Below are positions 34,365-43,119 of a stretch of DNA of 53,790 nucleotides, one piece after another. How positions within the stretch are numbered: the stretch's first letter is position 1; the number at the start of each line of letters is the position of its first letter. Source of the stretch: Bacillota bacterium (GTDB lineage: Bacteria > Bacillota > Clostridia > Peptostreptococcales > Acidaminobacteraceae); the NCBI GenBank assembly GCA_020161295.1, contig JAIUOA010000016.1:1-53790 (forward strand), read 5' to 3'. Under the pieces are notes generated by a model, which was not told where the DNA came from, did no database searches, and worked only from the letters and a program-made list of their open reading frames with translations. A program made the position numbers and the translations under genes.

Positions 34365-36098
34365 TTGTTTAAGAATATGAGTTTACAGAATAAACTACTT
34401 TTAATGGTAGTGCCATTATTTGTTTTGATTGCTATTTTTGTCGGTGTTTCTGCATACGAAATGCTGAAAATCAGTAATGATACAAATGAGATTATCTATC
34501 ATGAGACATTTGTGAGCACAGCACTAATCTTGAATGCGGATCGGGATTTTTATCAGTCTGCAATCGCTTTAAATGAAATGATCATTAGCGTAAATCTTGA
34601 TAATGCAAAAAAAGAAGCATTAGCAGCTGATTACTTGGAGAACGCTGAACAAGTTTTATCACGGGTTACTGAAGCGATAGATAACGTAAAAGAAAATGAT
34701 GCGCTCTTTAAACTTTATAAACACAGCACCACTGGAAATACGCTTGAAATACTGTCAGAAAAGTTTAACGTCGCATATGCAGTCTGGTTTAATGCCTATG
34801 ATGTGAACACACAAAGTGGGAATATCGAAGAGAACTTAAACGCTTTTAGTGAAGCTAGAGAAAGCATCAATGAAATGACTGAGATTTTAGAAAGCTATGC
34901 AGATTCCAAATCAACAGAAATGAGTAATAGTGCAAAACTGATTATTACCATCATGATTGGTGTCGGGATTTTATCCATCGTTTTGATTTTATTACTTACG
35001 TTTGTTATCATAAAAGGCATTAAGCAAGCAGTGAATCATCTCGTCGATGCATTGAAAACCATTTCAGAAAAGGACTTGACCTCTGAGTTCGATCAGAAAT
35101 TGCTTCAAAGCCGTGATGAGTTTGGTTTGTTAACACAATCCTCGCAAAGTGTAGTAAGTATGATTAAAGCGCTAATTTCAGCGATCCAAAATACTGTCGG
35201 TCACCTTACACATTCCTCTCAGTTTATGCATACGAGTACTTTTGAGATTAATACTGCGATGAACGAGGTATCAAATGCTGTAAACGAAATCGCAGGCAGT
35301 GCCACTAAGCAAGCGGAAGAAACACAAATGGTTTCCAAAAACGTATCCCAATTAGGAGAATTGATTGAAAAGAACAGTGATAACGCCTCCTTACTTTTAG
35401 ATTTAAGTGGAACGATCGAGTTCTTGTCAGGTGAGGGGTTAGAACTCGTTAATAAGCTGTCGAAGGACAGCCATGAAAGCAGTGTCCTATTTGACGGAAT
35501 ATTTAACGTGATTGAAGAAACCGAAGCGAGCGCAAGTCAAATCGGCGAAGCGAGTAAACTCATCACTGAAATTTCAAATCAGACGAACCTGCTAGCCTTA
35601 AATGCTGCTATCGAAGCAGCGAGAGCTGGTGAGGCAGGACGAGGATTTGCAGTGGTTGCTGATGAAATTAGAAAACTGGCTGAACAAACTTCGAGATCAA
35701 CCACTGTTATCGATCAAATGTTGAGTACATTAATTTCGAATGTTAATGACGCACAGCAAAAGAGTGAATCTGTTCGCAAGGCAATTTTGGTTCAAAATGA
35801 GTCCGTGAGTGCAACTGAACGCAAGTACGTCGATATAGTAGAAGTACTGGGAATGATGAAAGGCTCCATCAATACGTTGACGCAAATAACAAAGGACATG
35901 GAACAAAATCGTAAAAGTGTCGTGGCATTATCCGACAGCCTAAGCCATATTGCTCAAGAAAACGCTGCTAGCACAGAAGAAACCTCTGCATCTGCGGAAG
36001 AAATTCTGGCAACAGTAAATGAACTTAACACTACCAGCGATGAGCTGGCGCAATTGGTCGATGAGTTAAATGCCATTATTTCTGCATTTAAGTCTTAG
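34365..36098 (+). CDS. Methyl-accepting chemotaxis protein (transmembrane)
   Basis: 577-residue chemoreceptor. TM1 at about 9-30, an all-helical extracytoplasmic sensor of about 165 residues (four-helix-bundle type, no Cache signature), TM2 at about 198-222, a HAMP domain, then the cytoplasmic bundle with the CheA/CheW-binding tip [20 protein letters not shown] and [18 protein letters not shown]. Start is a TTG at 34365 placed 5 nt after AAGGAGGGG; the earlier ATG at 34347 lies before the SD and would include it. It is the first of two receptors in the window; no che genes are present. Confidence 0.93.
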   Translation: MFKNMSLQNKLLLMVVPLFVLIAIFVGVSAYEMLKISNDTNEIIYHETFVSTALILNADRDFYQSAIALNEMIISVNLDNAKKEALAADYLENAEQVLSRVTEAIDNVKENDALFKLYKHSTTGNTLEILSEKFNVAYAVWFNAYDVNTQSGNIEENLNAFSEARESINEMTEILESYADSKSTEMSNSAKLIITIMIGVGILSIVLILLLTFVIIKGIKQAVNHLVDALKTISEKDLTSEFDQKLLQSRDEFGLLTQSSQSVVSMIKALISAIQNTVGHLTHSSQFMHTSTFEINTAMNEVSNAVNEIAGSATKQAEETQMVSKNVSQLGELIEKNSDNASLLLDLSGTIEFLSGEGLELVNKLSKDSHESSVLFDGIFNVIEETEASASQIGEASKLITEISNQTNLLALNAAIEAARAGEAGRGFAVVADEIRKLAEQTSRSTTVIDQMLSTLISNVNDAQQKSESVRKAILVQNESVSATERKYVDIVEVLGMMKGSINTLTQITKDMEQNRKSVVALSDSLSHIAQENAASTEETSASAEEILATVNELNTTSDELAQLVDELNAIISAFKS

Positions 36099-36155
36099 AA
36101 GGTGTAGCTTGGTTGTAAATTTAATATTATATGAATACAAATTAATTTTCATGGA

Positions 36156-36180
36156 GGGGCAGTAAATGCCTCTTTTTTTT
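36156..36180 (+). terminator. Rho-independent terminator after first chemoreceptor
   Basis: Stem GGGGCA/TGCCTC (one G-T pair) with a GTAAA loop and T8. Confidence 0.75.
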
Positions 36181-36219
36181 GTTTCTAATAATGACATTTC
36201 TTATGAAATTCTAATTTTA

Positions 36220-36251
36220 TTTACTAAAAAATGGTGGTAATTATTAGTAAA
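36220..36251. repeat. Inverted repeat in the leader of the kinase-receptor-STAS unit
   Basis: TTTACTAA (36220-36227) and TTAGTAAA (36244-36251) are exact inverse copies 16 nt apart, in an otherwise featureless AT-rich gap (36181-36337). A TATACT at 36282-36287 could be a -10. The repeat may be an operator; no known regulator motif is recognised. Confidence 0.4.
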
Positions 36252-36337
36252 ATCATTTATCCTTAAACTATGTTAAATATTTATACTACTACAGTCCTAA
36301 ATTAGTCCATATGACCTATAAGAAACGAGAGATATCG

Positions 36338-37351
36338 ATGCGCATTGATCTTACCACTTCTCTTAACAATTGCTATGTTAGACCGATTCATCCGGTGTTA
36401 ACTACCAATTTAGATACATATGTATCACTTAGCCATAATACGCACGGCAAGCTTTATGGCTTAATCCTTCAATTTTCTGCACCTGATAAGCAAAAGGTGT
36501 ATTCTGTCGTGGAAGCATTTAAATTGCAGAGCCATCAAGTTAATGACGTGACGTCATTAGCTTCTTTTGTCATGTCAAAAGGAAGACATTTTGATAATTT
36601 AGAAGCCACTCTCTGGTCTTATGATGAAAAAGTTAATTCTCTGACTTTCGTCACAAATCATCCGTATGCCAATGTCTATCAGCTATACGAAAATCGTTGG
36701 ACTGAATCGCCACTTACTAAAATTTCATCAATAGAACACGATCATGTCATCTATCAGCTTAATGGAATAAAGGCAAATACGTATATTTTGAGTAAGGAAC
36801 CCTTTAAGGAGACATCGCTGATTGAAGCGTCCTTTTCAGATGAGAATATGACGCCCTTCGATTTAAGTGAGCAATTTTTTGCAAAGCACTTTTACCCGCC
36901 TGCGATCATCATGAGTATCGGTAAATTTATTGAAACGAGAGAATGGGTCTTCCATGGACTAGAAGCGGGGAGAAAGGTAACGGAAAACATATTGGAAATG
37001 TTACCTAAAGGTATCGATCCATTCGAGATTAAACTCGTCATCAGTGAATTATTAATGAATGCTTTTTTTCATGGCAATGCAGGGATCGAATCCTTACCCA
37101 TAAAAATCATTGCTTCTGTTACAAGCGAGCATTTTTATCTAGAGGTAATCGATACGGGAATAAAACCAAAAGAGATCGTCATCGCAGACACTTTAAATCC
37201 AGATGACTTGTTAAACGAATCTGGACGTGGGTTATTTTTAGTGAATGCGGTTACAGATAAATGTTATGTTCAAGGCAACAGCATCATTATTAAAAAGAAA
37301 TTAATAAAAGGGGAACAGGAGGTACAAAATGGTAAGAAGCTTAAAGTTTAG
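36338..37351 (+). CDS. RsbW/SpoIIAB-like ATPase kinase with N-terminal SpoIIE-like (degenerate) domain
   Basis: About 337 residues. The C-terminal 130 residues are a HATPase_c_2 anti-sigma-kinase-type domain: N box [14 protein letters not shown] of the G1 box, and [14 protein letters not shown] as G2. The first 200 residues follow the strand order of a PP2C/SpoIIE phosphatase ([22 protein letters not shown] echoes the core before the usual AGHPP), but the acidic metal ligands are not seen, so it is probably inactive or something else. The start is uncertain: ATG 36338 has a weak SD, ATG 36311 has none. Its 3' end overlaps a chemoreceptor gene, and a STAS protein follows. It should phosphorylate that STAS partner. 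Confidence 0.7.
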   Translation: MRIDLTTSLNNCYVRPIHPVLTTNLDTYVSLSHNTHGKLYGLILQFSAPDKQKVYSVVEAFKLQSHQVNDVTSLASFVMSKGRHFDNLEATLWSYDEKVNSLTFVTNHPYANVYQLYENRWTESPLTKISSIEHDHVIYQLNGIKANTYILSKEPFKETSLIEASFSDENMTPFDLSEQFFAKHFYPPAIIMSIGKFIETREWVFHGLEAGRKVTENILEMLPKGIDPFEIKLVISELLMNAFFHGNAGIESLPIKIIASVTSEHFYLEVIDTGIKPKEIVIADTLNPDDLLNESGRGLFLVNAVTDKCYVQGNSIIIKKKLIKGEQEVQNGKKLKV

Positions 37352-39329
37352 ATTGCTCATTATCATGTTCTTGGTTATCGTTATACCTTTAGGTGTTTTA
37401 GGTTATATTTCACTGACACGGTTTACGAGTACGATTGAAGATAATGTCTATACAAAGCTGGATGATTTAGTGACATTGACATCGGATGTCATCCAAGGAA
37501 AAATTCAAAACGCAAAAACAATTGGATCATTAATGAGTCAAAACAACGAAATTATCAAGTTTGCTTCAGGTGATTTATCTCTGAAAACCAGTGTTTATAA
37601 CACTTTAATTAATAATCAAACAGAGCATGAGCAAACGATAGAAATGATCATTATTACCGATAAAAACGGTGTAAGCATGACTTCAAACACTGATATCAAT
37701 ACCACGATCGACGTGAGTGACCGTTCATATGTGCAAACGGCGTTAAGTGGAGAACCTGGAATGAGTGATGCCATCATCTCTCGTGCCACAAATGTGCCTG
37801 TAATCGCAATCGCCTATCCGCTTAAGGATGGCACTCGAGTGGTGGGGACGATTATTACCACGATTAAGTTTGAGAATATCACCAAGCATGTTCGCGCAAT
37901 TAAAGTGTTCGAAGGTGGATATGCGCTCATGTTCGATAAATCGGGTTTGTTATTATCCTATCCAAAACCGGAGGATGAATTTAACAAATCGTTAAGCGAT
38001 TTTGGTATTCCAGCCATCGACGCGATGCTCTCTGATGTTCAAGCGGGTAAAGCGGGGAAGCAGTTCTATAACTATGGTGGCGTGGACAAATACATCCGCT
38101 ATGAAACCATCGGCAATATGGGGATCGCCATCACCGCTAATTACGATGATTATATGGCGACGACGTTGAAAATTAGAACGACTTTATTCTTCATCATCGG
38201 CGTTTCATTAATCATCGCCATGATTATCAGTTATGCATTTGTTACACGAAGCGTCGCCAATCCTTTAAGAAAGCTTTCTAGGCTAATGGAAGAGGCCGGT
38301 GAAGGGAATCTAACCGTTTCCTCAGATATCACCTCTAAGGACGAAATTCAAGCGATAGGCGATTCATTTAATATAATGATCAATCATCAAAAGGGTATCG
38401 TCGAGAAAGTTAAGAGCGGAGCAGGAGAAGTTGCTAAATCCTCTGATGATATCGCCAGCTCAACAAACGAAGTGAGCGATGCGTCTCAAAGTGTGGCCAA
38501 ATCCATCCAAGAGGTGGCAGATAACTCCATGTACCAAAGCAAATCCATTATCGAAACCACTGAGACGATTTTACAGCTCAGCAGTTTAATACAGCTTGCG
38601 AAGCAGGATGCGATCGCTTCCGATAAAAATGCTGAGGCTTCTTTAAAAATCATAAAAGAGGGTAGAAATAGTGTTGAGACGACTATTTCTTCCATCGATG
38701 ACATTAAGGTGCTCACAGACAAGACGGGTGATAGCCTTAAGGAGCTTGAAACATTGTCAGAAAAAATCAAAGGCATCGTCGTCACCATTAATGCCATTTC
38801 TACTCAAACCAATATGCTTGCTTTAAATGCGTCAATCGAAGCTGCAAGAGCAGGTGAGAATGGTAGAGGATTTGCAGTGGTCGCTGAGGAAGTCAGAAAG
38901 CTTGCTGAACAGTCTGGTATTGAAGCAGATGGTATCGCCCTCGTGGTTGGTGACATGATCCGAAAGATCGATCATGCTGTAGAAACCATGAATGCAAGTA
39001 AACAAGCGGTAGAATCTGGTGTCATTAAAGCGGTTGATACAGATAAAGCCTTCGTTAAAATAGCCGACGCGATTAATTTGGTCACAAAAGACGTCAAACG
39101 AATCGTCGAAATCACTGACGATGAAGTGAGTAGTTCTGAGGCTATCCTTAAATTAATCGATACTGTTTCTACGCTTTCAGAAAAAAATACGGCAAACTCA
39201 CAGGAAGTTGCTGCAGCGGTTGAAGAGCAGACGGCTTTACTAGAGAGCATCGCAGCTGGAAGTCAAGAACTTACAGCAATGGCGCATGAACTCAATGTCT
39301 TAGTTGAAAAATTCAAAGTGGAGGACTAA
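37329..39329 (+). CDS. Methyl-accepting chemotaxis protein with dCache-type sensor
   Basis: 666-residue chemoreceptor. TM1 at about 9-30, extracytoplasmic double-Cache-like sensor at about 35-275 ([35 protein letters not shown] and [11 protein letters not shown] are typical Cache_1 strands), TM2 at about 280-305, HAMP, and signalling tip with [20 protein letters not shown] and [19 protein letters not shown]. Amino acids and carboxylates are common ligands of this class. The SD (GGAGGTACAAA) and ATG lie inside the kinase gene, and the STAS gene follows after three bases, so the three proteins are made together. Confidence 0.92.
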   Translation: MVRSLKFRLLIIMFLVIVIPLGVLGYISLTRFTSTIEDNVYTKLDDLVTLTSDVIQGKIQNAKTIGSLMSQNNEIIKFASGDLSLKTSVYNTLINNQTEHEQTIEMIIITDKNGVSMTSNTDINTTIDVSDRSYVQTALSGEPGMSDAIISRATNVPVIAIAYPLKDGTRVVGTIITTIKFENITKHVRAIKVFEGGYALMFDKSGLLLSYPKPEDEFNKSLSDFGIPAIDAMLSDVQAGKAGKQFYNYGGVDKYIRYETIGNMGIAITANYDDYMATTLKIRTTLFFIIGVSLIIAMIISYAFVTRSVANPLRKLSRLMEEAGEGNLTVSSDITSKDEIQAIGDSFNIMINHQKGIVEKVKSGAGEVAKSSDDIASSTNEVSDASQSVAKSIQEVADNSMYQSKSIIETTETILQLSSLIQLAKQDAIASDKNAEASLKIIKEGRNSVETTISSIDDIKVLTDKTGDSLKELETLSEKIKGIVVTINAISTQTNMLALNASIEAARAGENGRGFAVVAEEVRKLAEQSGIEADGIALVVGDMIRKIDHAVETMNASKQAVESGVIKAVDTDKAFVKIADAINLVTKDVKRIVEITDDEVSSSEAILKLIDTVSTLSEKNTANSQEVAAAVEEQTALLESIAAGSQELTAMAHELNVLVEKFKVED

Positions 39330-39332
39330 TCA

Positions 39333-39611
39333 ATGAACGCACAAATCTATATGGTTCCTGGACAATTTTCGGTTGAAGAAGCCTCAAAGTTTAGAGATGT
39401 CACATATGCACAGCTTGCTGAGGGTATTAAGCTATTTGAAGTCGATTTTAGTCACTGTTTGTTTATCGACAGTACTGGTCTAGGTGTTTTAGTGGGGCTA
39501 TATAAGCGCTGTCAGGAAGTAGGGGCACAGATCGTCCTTAAACATTTAAACAAGGATGTAGAACGCGTTTTTAAAATGACACGTCTCGATCACGTGTTTA
39601 CGATTCACTAA
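39333..39611 (+). CDS. STAS-domain anti-sigma-factor antagonist (SpoIIAA/RsbV-like)
   Basis: 92-residue single STAS domain. The phosphorylation segment is FIDSTGLGVLVGLYKR with the conserved Ser after Asp; LKHLNKDVERVFKMTRLD is the family's final helix. Length is right for RsbV-like proteins. In partner switching it binds the HATPase kinase when unphosphorylated. Here that kinase is two genes upstream, with a chemoreceptor in between. No sigma factor lies in the window. The SD GTGGAGGAC overlaps the end of the receptor gene. Confidence 0.9.
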   Translation: MNAQIYMVPGQFSVEEASKFRDVTYAQLAEGIKLFEVDFSHCLFIDSTGLGVLVGLYKRCQEVGAQIVLKHLNKDVERVFKMTRLDHVFTIH

Positions 39612-39629
39612 GCAAAACTTCTTCATTTT

Positions 39630-39666
39630 AATTAAGAGCGGCCCTACGGTCGCTCTTTAATTTTTA
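39630..39666 (+). terminator. Rho-independent terminator after STAS gene
   Basis: Stem AATTAAGAGCG/CGCTCTTTAATT around a GCCCTACGGT loop, then a T-run. Confidence 0.85.
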
Positions 39667-39703
39667 TGATATGATAAGCATATGATCAATTCGATTTAAG
39701 GAA

Positions 39704-39750
39704 TTCGTAAGAATCTTCATAAGAATTATTTAAGACCCTCACATTATGAT
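39704..39750 (+). promoter_or_regulatory. Activator-type promoter with direct repeats before the two-component operon
   Basis: TTCGTAAGAAT (39704-39714) and TTCATAAGAAT (39716-39726) repeat with a 12-bp period, and a weaker TTTAAGAC follows (39729-39736). TAAGA cores start at 39708, 39720 and 39731. They occupy the -35 area of a -10 TATGAT (39745-39750), which lacks its own -35. This is the layout used by OmpR/PhoB-type activators, here probably the regulator encoded 34 nt downstream. Confidence 0.65.
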
Positions 39751-39783
39751 ATGAGTGAAAGCTTTGAAAGGATGGATTTCTGA

Positions 39784-40485
39784 ATGGAGACAGCGCGTAT
39801 TTTGGTCGTCGATGACGATCGGGAAATTGCCAGAGCAATTGAAAAATACTTGACTTTAGAAGGATTTGATGTGATTCGAGCTCATGATGGTCTAGAAGCA
39901 CTCGACAGACTTAGCACTGATGATATCCAGCTAATCCTGCTCGATGTAATGATGCCAAGATTAGATGGTTTATCGACGATGATGAAGATTCGTGAAAAAA
40001 ACAATATTCCGATTATCATCCTCTCTGCAAAAACGGAAGAGACGGACAAAGTATTAGGACTTGGAATGGGTGCTGACGATTATGTGACGAAGCCATTTAG
40101 TGCTCAGGAGTTAATCGCACGAGTGAGAAGTCAGTTAAGACGCTATATGACGTTAGGTGACATGACGAATCAATCTAAAGATCAGATCCTCGTCGTGGGC
40201 GGTTTAAGACTTGAACCTGACACCATGAATTTTTCAGTGGACGGTGAAGCGGTTAAACTCACAGCGAAAGAGTTTAAAATTCTCGAGTTGTTGATGACGA
40301 ATCCAGGCATGGTGTTCTCAGCAGAAAAAATTTATGAACGGGTATGGAATGAAACGCCTTATTCCGTAGAAAATACGGTTATGGTACACATTAGGCGTAT
40401 CCGTGAAAAAATTGAGATCAATCCTAAAGAGCCAAAATATTTGAAGGTGGTGTGGGGAATTGGATACAAAATTGAAAAACTTTAG
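39784..40485 (+). CDS. OmpR-family response regulator (VanR/PhoP-like)
   Basis: 233 residues. Receiver domain 1-120: the acidic pair in VVDDDREIAR, phospho-acceptor Asp in LILLDVMMPRLDG, then Thr/Ser (IILSAK) and Lys (GADDYVTKPF). The C-terminal winged helix (about 138-233) ends with ENTVMVHIRRIREKIEINPKEPKYLKVVWGIGYKIEKL, the DNA-binding and wing segment of the OmpR/PhoB family. The SD GAAAGGATGG precedes ATG. It overlaps the kinase gene by 26 nt. Probable binding sites lie in its own promoter. Confidence 0.95.
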   Translation: METARILVVDDDREIARAIEKYLTLEGFDVIRAHDGLEALDRLSTDDIQLILLDVMMPRLDGLSTMMKIREKNNIPIIILSAKTEETDKVLGLGMGADDYVTKPFSAQELIARVRSQLRRYMTLGDMTNQSKDQILVVGGLRLEPDTMNFSVDGEAVKLTAKEFKILELLMTNPGMVFSAEKIYERVWNETPYSVENTVMVHIRRIREKIEINPKEPKYLKVVWGIGYKIEKL

Positions 40486-42304
40486 TTACCGGGCGGTGTT
40501 TAAAGCCATCGCCTTTATGTTAATCGTAATTGGGTTAACCACTGCAGTGGTGCAGCTGCAATATCTGATCCTTTCTGATGTTAATCTAGAGGCGTTATTG
40601 GTTACGCATTATAGGGATAGTGCCGCATTTATCGATCAAGATGCTCGAATGGCCATTAATGATGTTACCAGCGCACTTGTTCTGTCAGAGGAAGACAGTG
40701 GTAACTTAAATACGCGACTCGGCACAGGGTACTATTATTATATTGTTGATGGAGATACCGTTAAAACAAATGTCAGTTCAGGTGATCCATCGTTTTTTGA
40801 TAGCTTTGGAGAGCACAAATTTGTACTCAACAATGGCTTATGGGTCTATGAGTTTCACGATCGCGGGTTAATCGCGGACATTTCAGTAGAGAATTCTGTA
40901 AAAGGTACGATTGCCTTTACGACCGATTATATGAACAATTCGGAAAAAGAATGGTTCAAGGAACGTGATAAGGCGCTTCCGCTCATGGGCTCGTTTGCTG
41001 GGATTGGCGTGGGAACTATTTTATTGATTCTCTATTTGACCATCACTATTGGTCAGAAAACGAGGGGCGGCGAAGTGATTTTAAACGCCATCGATAAAAT
41101 TCCAAGTGATGTGTTTCTCGTTATGGTGATGGCGTTTATCGGTGTTTGGGCGATGATCATCGATGAGTTCTTTGGTTATCGTTACCTCATGATGAGTCAA
41201 AAGGTTGCCTCCATGATCGCAGTAGGTACGGCGACGTTTGGCTTATTAATTGGTCTAGGTGTCGCATATCTTTCGCTGATTAAACGCATTAAAGCGAAGA
41301 CCTTAATGACCAATAGTGTCGTCTATAAAGTGGTTTATGGTATTTTCGATTATTTCAGAAGCCTATTTGATGGAAGAAAGTTTTCAAGTAATAAACTGAC
41401 AAAGCAGCTCTTTTATAGGCAAACCCTTTTTATCACCTTAAGCTTTGTCATGGTGCTGTTCACCTTTATTTTGCTAGTGGTTCCACCTTTATTTCTCCTG
41501 CCGCCCATTCTTGAGTTTATTCTGGTGTATTGGTTTGTACAGGGTAACAGAAAAACTTTTGAAGCAATTGATAGAGGCTTTAATGATAGCTTAGAAGAGC
41601 AAATGAAGGCTGAGCGTATGAAAATTCAGCTCGTGACCAATGTATCGCATGATTTGAAAACGCCACTAACAGCGATTATCAGCTATGCGGACCTCTTATC
41701 AAAAGAGCCATGCCTAAGCGAGTCTTCAAGGGATTACGTCAATATTCTCATCGATAAATCGAATCGATTAAAAAATATTGTTTCTGATTTATTTGATTTG
41801 GCAAAGAGTACTTCTGGTGATATTAAACTTGAAATGGATGTCATCGATTTAAAGCGCTTAGTTGAACAGACCATGGCGGACATGGAAGATGAAATCACGA
41901 AGTCTGAGCTAAACTATAAAATCAAACTACCGGAAAAACCAGTAATGATCATGGCAGATGGAAAGAAACTGTATCGCGTGTTCCAAAATCTTATAGACAA
42001 TGCCAATAAATACGCCTTAAAGGGAACGCGGGTCTTTATTGAACTGGAAAGTCATCAGATGGAGGCGAGGTTCTCCATTAAAAATACGGCTGCCTATGAA
42101 ATGGCATTTTCAGCCGAAGAAATCCTACAGCGTTTTGCCAGGGGAGACGAATCACGTTCTACAGACGGTAATGGATTAGGACTATCTATCGCGGAGAGCT
42201 TTACGCAGGTTTGTGGTGGTGCATTCAAACTGGATATCGATGGTGATTTATTTAAAGTTACTTTGAGATTTCCTGAAATTGTTGGTGAAAAAAAGCTGGA
42301 TTAG
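40460..42304 (+). CDS. Sensor histidine kinase (VanS-like, multi-span)
   Basis: 614 residues. TM1 at about 14-36, an extracytoplasmic region of about 130 residues, then four or five more spans (about 172-360), and the kinase core from about 385. H box NVSHDLKTPLTAIISYADLL, N box NLIDNANKYAL, and G boxes with ARGDESRSTDGNGLGLSIAE are all present. The start codon is TTG at 40460 inside the regulator's last codons, with a G-rich SD. Cognate to the preceding regulator. The signal is unknown; related kinases answer to antimicrobial peptides or cell-wall stress. Confidence 0.9.
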   Translation: MDTKLKNFSYRAVFKAIAFMLIVIGLTTAVVQLQYLILSDVNLEALLVTHYRDSAAFIDQDARMAINDVTSALVLSEEDSGNLNTRLGTGYYYYIVDGDTVKTNVSSGDPSFFDSFGEHKFVLNNGLWVYEFHDRGLIADISVENSVKGTIAFTTDYMNNSEKEWFKERDKALPLMGSFAGIGVGTILLILYLTITIGQKTRGGEVILNAIDKIPSDVFLVMVMAFIGVWAMIIDEFFGYRYLMMSQKVASMIAVGTATFGLLIGLGVAYLSLIKRIKAKTLMTNSVVYKVVYGIFDYFRSLFDGRKFSSNKLTKQLFYRQTLFITLSFVMVLFTFILLVVPPLFLLPPILEFILVYWFVQGNRKTFEAIDRGFNDSLEEQMKAERMKIQLVTNVSHDLKTPLTAIISYADLLSKEPCLSESSRDYVNILIDKSNRLKNIVSDLFDLAKSTSGDIKLEMDVIDLKRLVEQTMADMEDEITKSELNYKIKLPEKPVMIMADGKKLYRVFQNLIDNANKYALKGTRVFIELESHQMEARFSIKNTAAYEMAFSAEEILQRFARGDESRSTDGNGLGLSIAESFTQVCGGAFKLDIDGDLFKVTLRFPEIVGEKKLD

Positions 42305-42334
42305 GGGTATGATTAGTTTAGGAGGTACGAAGCC

Positions 42335-43087
42335 ATGAATCCTAAAATATGTATCCCAATCATCGCGAATACTTTTGATGAATTAGTTGATGTTATCGAA
42401 AAAACTATCGTCATGAGACCTGACTTAATTGAATGGCGTGCCGACTACTTGCTTTCCGATTCAAATGATGGATCGCTTTTGGACAAGTGCTTGCAATTAT
42501 TAAGTGACCAAATGAACGGACTAAAAATTCCTTTGATTTTCACGCTACGAAGCGCAAAAGAAGGCGGGAAAGTCAAGTATGGTGAGCTCGAGCGAATTAA
42601 GCTTATAAAGCAGGCCGTATTAAGCGGTCAGGTCCAGTTGGTTGATTTGGAGATGGATTTAGCCAACCAATCAGATGAGGATTTTGACCATCACGAACGA
42701 TTGGATTTATTTAATGAGATTATCGATTTAGCGCACACGGCAAACATAGAAGTCATTCTTTCGCACCATGATTTCTTCCAGACACCCAGCACCCCTGAGC
42801 TGATTATGACCATCAAACGCGCCCAAAAGCATCATGCAGACTATTGTAAACTCGCCTATATCCCTAAAGATGGTGAGGACGTCATACGGTTATTAGAAGC
42901 ATGCCAATATGGTAGAGGCGTACTGAATCAGAGGATGATCGTCGTTTCCATGGGCAAAATTGGGCGTGTATCTCGAATCACTGCCCATGAATATGGATCA
43001 GAATTCACTTATGCTAAGGGATTATCGGAGTCAGCACCGGGGCAATTAACCGTTGCAGAACTACTGGATGCTTGGGCCAAATTATAA
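42335..43087 (+). CDS. aroD: 3-dehydroquinate dehydratase, type I
   Basis: Third step of the shikimate pathway, through a Schiff base with Lys. 250 residues. The active site shows in IEWRADYL (Glu, Arg), ILSHHDFFQTP (general base His) and YCKLAYIP (Schiff-base Lys), followed by IVVSMGKIGRVSRI and ESAPGQLT, which bind the carboxylate. The SD GGAGGT precedes ATG. It follows the kinase gene by 30 nt, a link of no obvious meaning; other aro genes are absent. Confidence 0.95.
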   Translation: MNPKICIPIIANTFDELVDVIEKTIVMRPDLIEWRADYLLSDSNDGSLLDKCLQLLSDQMNGLKIPLIFTLRSAKEGGKVKYGELERIKLIKQAVLSGQVQLVDLEMDLANQSDEDFDHHERLDLFNEIIDLAHTANIEVILSHHDFFQTPSTPELIMTIKRAQKHHADYCKLAYIPKDGEDVIRLLEACQYGRGVLNQRMIVVSMGKIGRVSRITAHEYGSEFTYAKGLSESAPGQLTVAELLDAWAKL

Positions 43088-43092
43088 AAAAT

Positions 43093-43119
43093 GCCTCCGA
43101 TTTTTCGGAGGCTTTCTTT
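43093..43119. terminator. Bidirectional terminator between aroD and the ABC exporter
   Basis: Perfect 8-bp stem GCCTCCGA/TCGGAGGC with TTTT loop; T-rich to the right, A-rich to the left. The minus-strand ABC gene stop touches its right edge. Confidence 0.85.
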
